Below the pieces are notes generated by a model that was given only the letters and a program-made list of their open reading frames with translations, was not told where the DNA came from and ran no database searches. Shown here one piece after another: positions 17,522-24,228 of a stretch of 64,000 bases of DNA. Within the stretch, counting starts at the first letter, position 1; each line of letters begins with the position of its first letter. The DNA lies in NCBI GenBank assembly GCA_041675285.1, contig JBAYTZ010000018.1, positions 8,313-72,312 of the forward strand, written 5' to 3'. The stretch comes from Candidatus Delongbacteria bacterium. Its GTDB lineage: Bacteria > CAIWAD01. The position numbers and the translations under genes are program-made.

Positions 17522-17582
17522 TTCTCGTGAGATGTCGGATGATGATGCGTCCACACCGTCCAGTGCAAGGCGCAGCGCCGCA

Positions 17583-17601
17583 GGCGTAGCGGGGCTACGC
17601 C
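17583..17601. repeat. REP-like hairpin before the DUF4175-type gene
   Basis: GGCGTAGC-GGG-GCTACGCC is a perfect 8-bp stem with a 3-nt loop, embedded in a longer G+C-rich repeat-like stretch (about 17564-17640). Similar GTAGCGGGGCTACG elements occur as dispersed intergenic repeats in many bacteria. It has no T-run, so it is not an obvious terminator. Confidence 0.45.
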
Positions 17602-17768
17602 AAGGGGCTGCAACGCAGCAATGGGCGGCGTGGGCACTTCCCGTAGGGTTTGCGTCAAAGATGGAACCAACTCACTTCTCTCAGAAGCAGCAAACAGCAT
17701 CTGACAGATCACGGGAATCAGTCCACTAGGGACCCCGGGTCGCTGATCCGGGGAGGAAGGGCAGCGTC

Positions 17769-20700
17769 ATGGACGGCTACGGACTGGCTTGGGGACACGT
17801 GCAGCGGACCCGGCAACGGATTCGCGGCCTGCGCGCCCAGACGGGCCTGCTCTGGTGGAGCCTGCTGCCGCCCTGGCTGGCCTGGGGCTTCGTGCTGGCC
17901 GAGCACCTGGGCGACCACGCCGCCTCCGGCCGCGCCGGCCTGCGCGCCGGCCTCCTGCTCAGCCTCGCTCTCTGGGGTCTCGGCGCGCTGGGACTGATCC
18001 TGCGCGGCCTCTTCTGGCGTGCGGCCCTCCCCGGCGAGCGCGAGACAGCCCTGCTGCTGGGGCGCGGTGACGACGAGATCCGCGACCGCCTGCTCAACGG
18101 CCTGCAGGTGATGGAGGAGGAGCGCCGCTCCCCGGGCCGCTCCGACCCGGGTCTGGTGGCGGCCAGCCTGGATCTGGTGCTGCCGCGGCTGGAATCCCTC
18201 GACCCCCGCAGCGTGCTGCCCGTGGCGCCACGCCGACGGGCCCTGGCCTGGGGCGCGGGGGCCTGGCTGCTGGCCCTGGCGCTGTTCCTGCTGGGGGGCG
18301 AGTCCGCCCGGCTGGCGGCTGCGCGGCTCTGGGATCCCGCCCGGGATTTCCGCGGCGCGCCGCTCTTCTCCCTGAAGATCAGCGTGGCCTGGCCGGATTC
18401 CACCCAGCCGGGCCGCGTGCTGGAAGGCCAGAGCCTGGACCTGCGCGTGGAGGCCCAAGGCGCGGCCCTGCCCTCCGAGATCGAGCTGCAGGCTGTTGGG
18501 CTGGAGGCCGGCTCCGCCCGCGGGGAGGATGCCGTCTGGCGCCTGCCCCTGCGGCTGGGTCGCGCCACCCTGGCCGGGCTGGCGCCGCGCGGCTCCTGGA
18601 CGCTGCGCGCCTCCGCGCTGGAGGAGCAGCTGGGCCAAGTGCGCCGGCTGGAGAGTGCGCCGATTGAGGTCGTCTGGCTGCGCCCGCCCCGGTTGGACAG
18701 CCTGGGCCTGCGCCTGCACCCGCCCGCCTACACGGGCCTGCCCGTCCGCGACCTGCCCGGCGACGCGGCGGATTTCAGCGCCCCGGTGGGCAGCCGCCTG
18801 GAACTGGCGGCCTGGTCGCAGGACGGTCTGCGCCGCGTCTGGCTGCAGGAGGAGCGGACGGACTCCACCCGCGCGCCGGTCCGCCACTCCCTGGCCCTGG
18901 AGCGCGGCGGCGCCCGCGGCGCCTGGAGCGTGACCCGCTCCCTGCGCTGGTCCCTGCGCCTGGAGGACGACCAGGGTCTGCCGAATCCCCAGCCCCTGGT
19001 CCACGTGCTCGAGGCCCTGCCCGACCAGCCGCCGCGGCTGCGCGTGCTGGCCCCGCGGGAGACGGAGGGCCGGCTGGATCCCAGCCTGGCCCTGGATTTG
19101 GCCCTGCTGGCCGAGGACGACTACGGCTTCGGCCCGCTGCGTCTGGCCTGGAAAGTGCTCTCGCGCAACCTGCGCGAACTGACGCCCCCGCCGGATCCCG
19201 CCACGCTGGACTCCATTCCGCGCGACTGGGGCCGGCGCACCCTGGCGCTGAACGCGCTCCAGGACGGCGGGGCGGCGGCGGACGCGCCCGCACTGCGCCG
19301 CGCCGCGCTGGAGGAGCGCTGGGATCTCGCCGCTCTGCAGCTGTTGCCCGACGACGAGCTGGTCTTTTTCTTCGAACTCTGGGACAACGACGGCTGGAAC
19401 GGGCCCAAGGTCGTGCGCAGCCCGCTCTATCGCTTCCGCATGCCCGGGCTGGAGGAGCTGTTCGCCGAGACCCGCCAGGACGAGCAGGACATCGAGCAGG
19501 AGGCGGCGGAGGTGCTGCAGCAGGCCCGGGAGAACACCAAGCGCCTGGAGGAGCTGAAGGAGGAGTTGCGGCGGGATCCGGAGCTGACCTGGGAGCGCCA
19601 GCAGCGCCTGAAGGAGGTCGTGCGCGAGCAGGAGCAGGTGGCCCAGCGCGCCGGCGAGCTGGCCGCCAAACTGGACGCCACCCAGCAGAAGCTGGACTCG
19701 CGCAATCTGCTCTCGGAAGAGCTGCGCAACAAGCTCGAGCAGTTGAAGAACCTGCTGAACGAGGTGATGAGTCCCGAGCTGCTGGAGAAGCTGCGCAAGG
19801 CCGCCGAACAGGCTCTGCAGAATCCCGGCCCTCAGCCCGCCCAACGGCCCCAGGCGGACATGGAGGAGGTGCTGCGCAAGATGGAGCAGCAGCTGGACCG
19901 CTTCCTGGCCGTGCTGGAACAGATGAAACTCGAGCAGCGGCTGGAGGAGCTGGCCCGGCGGGCGGAGGCCCTGCTGGAGCAGCAGCGCCAGCTGCAGGAA
20001 TCCCTGCGGCAGGGGGAGAAGCCCCAGTCCAAGAGCGCCGAGGAGGCGGCCCGCCGGGAGGACGCCGAGCAGCTGGCCCAGGAGCTGGAATCCCTGCAGG
20101 ACGAGTTCGGCGAGCGCTCCACCTTCCCGCACGAATCCATCGATCAGGCGCGTCAGCAATTGAAGGGCAAGAAGATCCCCCCGCGACTGGGCGAGATGCA
20201 GCAGCAGTTGGAAGGCGGCCAGTCACCCTCTTCGGAGAGTCAGGAAAGCATGGACCAGGACCTGAACGAGTTGGCCGAGCAGCTCCAGCAGGCCCTGCAG
20301 CAGTCGCGTCAGCAGTCCATGGCCGAGCTGGGCAAGGAGATCGAGCGCCTCTGCCAGGAACTGCTGGTGATCAGCCAGCGCCAGGAGACGATCAGCGAGA
20401 GGTTGAGCGGGCTGAACAGCCGCAGCGCCCAGCTGCCCGGGCTGGCCGAGGAGACCCTGGAGAACCAACTGGGCGTGCGCGCCGCCGCCCGGGGCGTCTA
20501 CGAACTGACCCGCAAGAGCCTGCACATCCCCACCGGCGCCCTGACGGAGCTGGGTCTGGCCGACCGCAGCCTGGACGAGATGCTGGCGGGCTTCCACGAG
20601 CGCCAGACCGGCCGGCTGGGCTCCCTCTCGCCGGACGCCATGGCCCGGGTCAACCTGACCATCCTGCTACTCAAGGAGGCCGAGCGCCAGATGGCCAGCT

Positions 20701-21272
20701 CCAGCTCCTCCAGCGGCCTGCAGGAGATGATGGAGAAGATGGCCCAGGCCGCCAGCCGTCAGCAGTGCCTCAACGGGCAGTGCAACAACTTGATGAGCAT
20801 GAAGCCCGGCCAATCCAACAAGCCCATGTCCATCTCCTTCGGCGAGGCCAAGGGCGAGCAGGGCAGCATCCGCGAGAGCCTGGAATCCATGCAAGAGAAG
20901 CTGGGGGACAAGGGCAAGCCCCAGCTGGGCGACCTGGGACAGACCGCCGCCGACATGAAGGAAGTGGAGAAGGATCTGGCCGCCCACACCTACACCGAGC
21001 GCACGCAGAAGCTCCAGGAACGGATTGTCAGCCGGTTGTTGGACGCCCAGCGCAGCGTGCGCCGCCAGGATGAAGAGAAGAAGCGCGAGAGCCGCAGCGC
21101 CCAGCCCCTGCGCGCCGCGGCCCCGCCGCCGGTGGAGCTGCAGCGCGAGCGGGCCCTGGAGCGCGACCTGCAGCGCGCCCTGCAGGGGGGCTACCGCCCG
21201 GAGATGCAGGAACTGATCCGCGACTACTTCCGCGCCCTGGAGGAGTCGAGCGCCCCGCCCGCCAGGCCGTGA
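17769..21272 (+). CDS. Large DUF4175-type membrane protein with long Gln/Glu-rich coiled coil
   Basis: This is a 1167-residue protein of unknown function. Three hydrophobic helices lie near residues 25-45, 58-82 and 155-175. An extracytoplasmic beta-rich region follows (residues about 190-550, with VEAQGAALPSEIELQAV and EDDYGFGPLRLAWKV). A very long coiled coil rich in Q, E, R and L runs from about 560 to 1100, interrupted by a conserved-looking block (SLHIPTGALTELGLADRSL). The end, YRPEMQELIRDYFRALEE, is typical of DUF4175-like proteins. GGAGGAAGGG lies about 9 bp before the ATG. With the DUF4159-type gene it may form an envelope-stress or surface assembly, as in MoxR/VWA clusters elsewhere. 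Confidence 0.65.
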   Translation: MDGYGLAWGHVQRTRQRIRGLRAQTGLLWWSLLPPWLAWGFVLAEHLGDHAASGRAGLRAGLLLSLALWGLGALGLILRGLFWRAALPGERETALLLGRGDDEIRDRLLNGLQVMEEERRSPGRSDPGLVAASLDLVLPRLESLDPRSVLPVAPRRRALAWGAGAWLLALALFLLGGESARLAAARLWDPARDFRGAPLFSLKISVAWPDSTQPGRVLEGQSLDLRVEAQGAALPSEIELQAVGLEAGSARGEDAVWRLPLRLGRATLAGLAPRGSWTLRASALEEQLGQVRRLESAPIEVVWLRPPRLDSLGLRLHPPAYTGLPVRDLPGDAADFSAPVGSRLELAAWSQDGLRRVWLQEERTDSTRAPVRHSLALERGGARGAWSVTRSLRWSLRLEDDQGLPNPQPLVHVLEALPDQPPRLRVLAPRETEGRLDPSLALDLALLAEDDYGFGPLRLAWKVLSRNLRELTPPPDPATLDSIPRDWGRRTLALNALQDGGAAADAPALRRAALEERWDLAALQLLPDDELVFFFELWDNDGWNGPKVVRSPLYRFRMPGLEELFAETRQDEQDIEQEAAEVLQQARENTKRLEELKEELRRDPELTWERQQRLKEVVREQEQVAQRAGELAAKLDATQQKLDSRNLLSEELRNKLEQLKNLLNEVMSPELLEKLRKAAEQALQNPGPQPAQRPQADMEEVLRKMEQQLDRFLAVLEQMKLEQRLEELARRAEALLEQQRQLQESLRQGEKPQSKSAEEAARREDAEQLAQELESLQDEFGERSTFPHESIDQARQQLKGKKIPPRLGEMQQQLEGGQSPSSESQESMDQDLNELAEQLQQALQQSRQQSMAELGKEIERLCQELLVISQRQETISERLSGLNSRSAQLPGLAEETLENQLGVRAAARGVYELTRKSLHIPTGALTELGLADRSLDEMLAGFHERQTGRLGSLSPDAMARVNLTILLLKEAERQMASSSSSSGLQEMMEKMAQAASRQQCLNGQCNNLMSMKPGQSNKPMSISFGEAKGEQGSIRESLESMQEKLGDKGKPQLGDLGQTAADMKEVEKDLAAHTYTERTQKLQERIVSRLLDAQRSVRRQDEEKKRESRSAQPLRAAAPPPVELQRERALERDLQRALQGGYRPEMQELIRDYFRALEESSAPPARP

Positions 21273-21479
21273 TTTCTACGTCGAGGCCACGTTCACCCCG
21301 AAGGGCACGAAGGCCAACAAGGTGCGGGAAGAGGAACGCAGGATTAGAAGAGAAGTGAAGAGAACAAGCTGCCCACTGGCTTGGACACGAGCGTCGCCCT
21401 CCTCACCCTGACGCCCAAACCCATCTCCCAAGAGCTTCGTGCGCTTCGTTCTTCTTCCCGCACTTCGTGGTGGGCTTGG
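21273..21479. repeat. Copy 1 of an about 200-bp non-coding direct repeat
   Basis: It starts directly after the previous stop codon. It opens with TTTCTACGTCGAGGCCACG and closes with CGCACTTCGTGGTGGGCTTG. Its first 60 bases (CCGAAGGGCACGAAGGCC) are partly complementary to its last 60 (CTTCGTGCGCTTCGTTCTTC), so each copy can fold back on itself. Such ACGAAGGACACGAAG strings are a common dispersed intergenic repeat in environmental bacteria. Confidence 0.75.
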
Positions 21480-21679
21480 TTTCTGCGTCGGGGCCACGTT
21501 CACCACGAAGGACACAAAGGCGAACGAAGAGCGGGAAGAGGAGTAGGGAAGAAGAGAGGAACCAGCTTCCCACTGGCTTGGAATCAAGCCCCGCTCTCAC
21601 GGACAGTTCTCCCCAATCCATCTTCCAAGTCTTCGTGCGCTTCGTTCTTCTTCCCGCACTTCGTGGTTCATGTGGCTTG
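21480..21679. repeat. Copy 2 of the about 200-bp direct repeat
   Basis: It begins TTTCTGCGTCGGGGCCACG and ends CTTCGTGGTTCATGTGGCTTG, and aligns to copy 1 end to end with scattered differences and small indels. The closest shared blocks are GGCCACGTTCACC near the start, CCCACTGGCTTGGA in the middle, and CTTCGTGCGCTTCGTTCTTC near the end. Confidence 0.75.
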
Positions 21680-21681
21680 AG

Positions 21682-21714
21682 GGAAACGGAAAACGGGGCC
21701 TGGGAGGCCCCGTT
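21682..21714 (-). terminator. Intrinsic terminator of the minus-strand sRNA candidate
   Basis: Read on the minus strand, AACGGGGCCT-CCC-AGGCCCCGTT is a perfect 10-bp stem with a 3-nt loop. It is followed by TTCCGTTT, giving an unbroken GTTTT at the stem foot. On the plus strand no T-run follows, so it serves minus-strand transcription. Confidence 0.65.
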
Positions 21715-21880
21715 CCTGAAGGATTCCTTGTTGATAGCGGCGGGTCACCGACGGACGGTGAATTAGCAAAATCAAACGGTGGTGTCGAGAAGGGGGTGTT
21801 CGAGCAGAAAACAACATGGGGGTGTTGCCTTCCGTAGGGGGTATCCGTCGAAAACCCTTCTCAACAAGAAACCCATTCGC
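21685..21880 (-). ncRNA. Candidate sigma-54-dependent small RNA
   Basis: The predicted 5' end (about 21880) lies 12 bases past a consensus -24/-12 promoter and the predicted 3' end is the intrinsic terminator at 21714-21682, giving a transcript of about 195 nt. Internal pairings can be seen: GAGAAGGG near the 5' end with CCCTTCTC about 60 nt later, and a CACCG-TCCGT-CGGTG hairpin before the terminator. The open frames across it (for example one of 49 codons from 21817) read through the terminator stem and look like chance. No known sRNA family is recognised. Existence is an inference from promoter plus terminator. Confidence 0.5.
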
Positions 21881-21933
21881 TGGAACTCTGAGCAACCCAC
21901 GTGCCAAGAGTTCGAGTCGAATGGGCTTCTTGT
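21864..21933. repeat. Imperfect 26/27-bp inverted repeat flanking a sigma-54 promoter
   Basis: The left arm 21864-21889 (ACAAGAAACCCATTCG...) and right arm 21907-21933 are reverse complements apart from two mismatches and one extra base. The 17-bp spacer 21890-21906 is almost exactly the -24/-12 promoter. The arms could form a cruciform, or bind a regulator that grips the promoter from both sides. Confidence 0.75.
21892..21907 (-). promoter_or_regulatory. Sigma-54 (-24/-12) promoter of the sRNA candidate
   Basis: The minus strand reads TTGGCACGTGGGTTGC, matching YTGGCACG-N4-TTGC with exact GG-to-GC spacing. The predicted start is near 21880. It reads toward the terminator at 21714-21682. Confidence 0.7.
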
Positions 21934-21985
21934 AACGATAAGACTAACAAGCACTTCCTCGCACGCTCAAGCAAGCCCGAACGTG

Positions 21986-22356
21986 TTCTGATTTTGCTCG
22001 CTGTCCAGGATCGGTCGCCTATCTTGCTCCCTGCTCGTATCAGCATCCCCAACTTGCCGCGTAACCCCTGATCAGGCAAGTGGATCCACTGACTCCCGGT
22101 GCTCGGCCGCTACGCACGCCCGGTTTCGAACAGCTTGAACAAGAATCGGCCCCTGAACGGCTAATGCTTGTTTGGTCAGGAAAAAGCCTCAGTCCCATAC
22201 GCACATCAGCCCTGGTGTTGACGCCAGGGCGAAAAAATGGATATGCGGAAACGAATCATTTCTGATTTTACAACGAGGACGGGCCCTTCAGAAAAAGATA
22301 GCGGCTTGGTTCCGGTTACATGCCGAACAGACAGAGAACCAATAGCAAAATCAGAA
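21986..22356. repeat. Perfect 13-bp inverted repeats bounding a 371-bp stretch
   Basis: TTCTGATTTTGCT at 21986-21998 is the exact reverse complement of AGCAAAATCAGAA at 22344-22356. Shorter copies lie at 22260-22269 (TTCTGATTTT) and 21765-21774 (AGCAAAATCA). No target-site duplication is visible at the ends, so a MITE-like element is possible but unproven; the copies may equally be protein-binding sites upstream of the promoter at 21892-21907. Confidence 0.5.
22126..22141. promoter_or_regulatory. Two tandem candidate activator half-sites
   Basis: TCGAACA (22126-22132) and TTGAACA (22135-22141) lie 9 bp apart in direct orientation, about 250 bp upstream of the predicted sRNA start. They match the half-site seen upstream of the other sigma-54 promoters in this window. 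Confidence 0.35.
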
Positions 22357-22468
22357 ATACGGGTGAGGAAATGAGGAGATTGGAATGAAAGGCAACCCGA
22401 CGCGCCATCTGCCTAACGGCGGGCGAATTACCCAGATCGAAGCTGTGGACTTCGAAAATCTTTTCCAT
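22316..22468 (-). CDS. 50-residue single-helix membrane micro-protein (candidate)
   Basis: This small frame starts ATG GAA AAG and ends TAA. The N-terminal 30 residues are polar and amphipathic (MEKIFEVHSFDLGNSPAVRQ, then MARRVAFHS), and the last 20 form a membrane helix (ISSPVFLILLLVLCLFGM). It begins about 44 nt after the predicted start of a consensus sigma-54 promoter, the only gene-like unit downstream of it. The Shine-Dalgarno is weak (GGGTGCTGA). The unbroken hydrophobic tail and promoter placement argue for a real gene; short length and lack of known relatives argue caution. Confidence 0.45.
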   Translation of the reverse strand: MEKIFEVHSFDLGNSPAVRQMARRVAFHSNLLISSPVFLILLLVLCLFGM

Positions 22469-22523
22469 TCAGCACCCGGAACCATTCTTTTCTGAAGGAC
22501 CCAGCCCTCGGGGATAAATCTGC

Positions 22524-22538
22524 GCAAGAGCCGTGCCA
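22524..22538 (-). promoter_or_regulatory. Sigma-54 (-24/-12) promoter of the micro-protein
   Basis: The minus strand reads TGGCACGGCTCTTGC, a full match to TGGCACG-N4-TTGC with the required 12-base GG-to-GC step. The predicted start is near 22512. Confidence 0.7.
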
Positions 22539-22612
22539 GTCAACGTCAGTTTGTGACCCTGTTGAGAGCCAAGCCCTTGCCTATTCTGGACCTCGCGTCA
22601 ATCCCGCTGGGC

Positions 22613-22648
22613 TGTTCAACTCCCGACGGCTCTGCTCAGAATTGAACA
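22613..22648. promoter_or_regulatory. Candidate enhancer: inverted TGTTCAA / TTGAACA half-sites
   Basis: TGTTCAA at 22613-22619 and TTGAACA at 22642-22648 are inverted with a 22-bp spacer. They lie at about -101 to -136 from the predicted start at 22512, the usual place for a sigma-54 activator site. The same arrangement recurs at 62764-62800. Confidence 0.45.
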
Positions 22649-22680
22649 ACTCGGGCTCGTGAATGGGGCGGCCAAGTCCA

Positions 22681-22722
22681 GGAAAGACAAAGCGCCTCAG
22701 CTTGGAGCCGGGGCGCCTGAGG
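22681..22722 (-). terminator. Possible terminator of the aminotransferase gene
   Basis: On the minus strand a CCTCAG...CTGAGG stem (16-nt loop with competing GCGCC/GGCGC pairing) is followed by CGCTTTGTCTTT, about 20 bp after the aminotransferase stop. The stem is short and the T-run interrupted. Confidence 0.35.
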
Positions 22723-22741
22723 TGTCGCGTGGCCGCGGCGT

Positions 22742-23935
22742 TCAGCGTGCGCGCCAGGCCGTGACGAAGTCGCCAATGCGTTCGAAGGCCTTGCGCAGCG
22801 TCTCGTCATCCGGCAGGGTGACCAGGCGGAAGTGGCTGGTCCCGGGCCGCTGACCGAAACCGGAGCCCGGCACCACCACCACGCCGGTGTCGAGGATCAG
22901 TTGGCGGACGAAGTCGCTGTCGTCCCCTTCAACGTAAAGGGAGGGATAGGCGTAAAACGCTCCGCTGGGGGGGACCAGCGACATCCCCTCCACCTGGTTC
23001 AGCATGCGGCCGGCCAGTTCGGCCCGGCGCTTGAGAATTTCATTCATCGACTGGATGTGGCTTTGGTCGCCCTCCAGCGCCACGCGGATGGCGTGCTGCT
23101 CCGGGTGGTTGGCGCAGAGGCGGGCCCGGGTCAGCTTGAGCATGGCCTCCAGGTAATCCTCGATCAGCTTGTCCGGCCCGGATACGATGCACCAGCCCAG
23201 CCGGAAGCCCGGCGCCACCCAGTTCTTGGAGAGGCCGTTGAAGGTGAGGATGCAGATGTCGTCGGCTAGAGACGCCGTGGGCACGTGTTCCTGACCGTTG
23301 TAGATCAGCCGGTCGTAGATCTCGTCGGAGAGCAGCACCAGATTGTGCTGGCGGCATAGCTCGATGATCTGCAGCAGGGTCTCTCGGCTCCAGACGCCGC
23401 CGGTGGGATTGTTGGGGTTGATCAGCACGATGGCCCGGGTGTGTTCGTCGATGCGCGCGGCCATGTCCGCCAGATCCGGCTGCCAGCCGTTGGCCTCGTC
23501 CAGGAAATACGGCCGGCCCTCGCATTCCAGCTTGGCGGTCAGCGCCGTGTAGAGCGGATAGCCCGGGAACGGCAGCAGCACGTTGTCCCCGCGGTCCACC
23601 AGGGCGGAGAGCGCGATCTCGATGGTTTCCGAGGCCCCGGTTCCAATGAACACGTCCTGGATGTTCTTGAGCCCGCGGCGCTCGGCGTCGCGCCGGATGG
23701 CGGCCACGGCTTCCGGGATGCCTGAACTGGGGCTGTAGCCGTTCAGGTTGTCCCGCATGGCCTTGATCGTCGCCTCGAGGATGTGCTCGGGTGTGCGGAA
23801 CTGGTAGGGATTGGGGTCGCCGATGTTCAAATAGAGCAGATCGCGGCCCCGGCGGCGGGCCTCGTCGGCGATCAGGATGATGTCCCGCACGGCGTAGCGG
23901 ATATGATGGGTGCGCTTGGCGGCTTGGATGGACAT
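22742..23935 (-). CDS. Alanine-type PLP aminotransferase (AlaA-like)
   Basis: This is a 397-residue fold-type I (class I/II) aminotransferase, most like the glutamate-pyruvate transaminase AlaA. Shared strings are NIGDPNPYQF, INPNNPTGGVWSRE, LLSDEIYDRLIYNGQEH and the PLP-lysine motif FNGLSKNWVAPGFRLGW (Lys near residue 237). The usual C-terminal HFRLVTLP arginine motif is present. ATG 23935 is preceded by AGAGG at good spacing; the open frame beyond it lacks similarity. It is divergent from the secreted protein gene at 24229. The expected role is cytoplasmic alanine synthesis; aspartate-type activity is the alternative. Confidence 0.88.
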   Translation of the reverse strand: MSIQAAKRTHHIRYAVRDIILIADEARRRGRDLLYLNIGDPNPYQFRTPEHILEATIKAMRDNLNGYSPSSGIPEAVAAIRRDAERRGLKNIQDVFIGTGASETIEIALSALVDRGDNVLLPFPGYPLYTALTAKLECEGRPYFLDEANGWQPDLADMAARIDEHTRAIVLINPNNPTGGVWSRETLLQIIELCRQHNLVLLSDEIYDRLIYNGQEHVPTASLADDICILTFNGLSKNWVAPGFRLGWCIVSGPDKLIEDYLEAMLKLTRARLCANHPEQHAIRVALEGDQSHIQSMNEILKRRAELAGRMLNQVEGMSLVPPSGAFYAYPSLYVEGDDSDFVRQLILDTGVVVVPGSGFGQRPGTSHFRLVTLPDDETLRKAFERIGDFVTAWRAR

Positions 23936-24053
23936 GCGAACCTCTTGATGGGCGGCGGGTTTCCCCAGCCGGATGCTTGTTCGTCTGTCCACAAGATACC
24001 ATTCGGACCGGCCCGGAACATTTTGTGGGAGCGGTTTGGGTGGCCGCACGCTC

Positions 24054-24078
24054 TGTTCGATTTCCGGCGGCTTGAACG
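24054..24078 (+). promoter_or_regulatory. Candidate enhancer half-sites upstream of the secreted-protein gene
   Basis: TGTTCGA at 24054-24060 and TTGAACG at 24072-24078 are inverted with an 11-bp spacer, at about -126 to -102 from the predicted start at 24180. The spacer differs from the 22-23 bp of the two other cases by about one helical turn. Confidence 0.4.
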
Positions 24079-24153
24079 GAATGGCACAACTGCATACTGG
24101 ACAGCCCAGATCGAAGTCCAAGCCAGTCAATCCTCTTCGGTTCCTAACAGGTT

Positions 24154-24168
24154 TGGCACAAGGATTGC
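24154..24168 (+). promoter_or_regulatory. Sigma-54 (-24/-12) promoter
   Basis: TGGCACAAGGATTGC matches the -24/-12 consensus with exact spacing; only the G after TGGCAC is replaced by A. The predicted start near 24180 leaves a 49-nt leader before ATG 24229. Confidence 0.7.
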
Positions 24169-24228
24169 CGTCTTCGGAGAGCCTAAAACTGCTATCAACC
24201 TCGACAACCTGTTAAGAAGGAGCACCCG

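Noticed and set aside
17718..20159. 813-residue open frame on the minus strand
   Set aside because: It is a shadow of the DUF4175-type gene: leucine/glutamine-rich with no signal, motif or ribosome site, caused by the high G+C and coiled-coil codons.
21900..21935. tRNA T-arm-like string (GTTCGAGTC)
   Set aside because: The flanking bases do not form the five-pair T-stem and no acceptor stem is nearby; it is part of the inverted repeat.
21861..22079. 72-residue minus-strand open frame
   Set aside because: It runs through the sigma-54 promoter and its flanking inverted repeat, so it is unlikely to be a gene.
22080..22265. 61-residue plus-strand open frame in the small-RNA region
   Set aside because: It starts with GTG, has no ribosome site, no recognised domain and no signal or membrane helix.
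21273..22741. Insertion sequence remnant
   Set aside because: No transposase fragment and no target duplication could be seen in any frame; only repeats, promoters and small features are supported.
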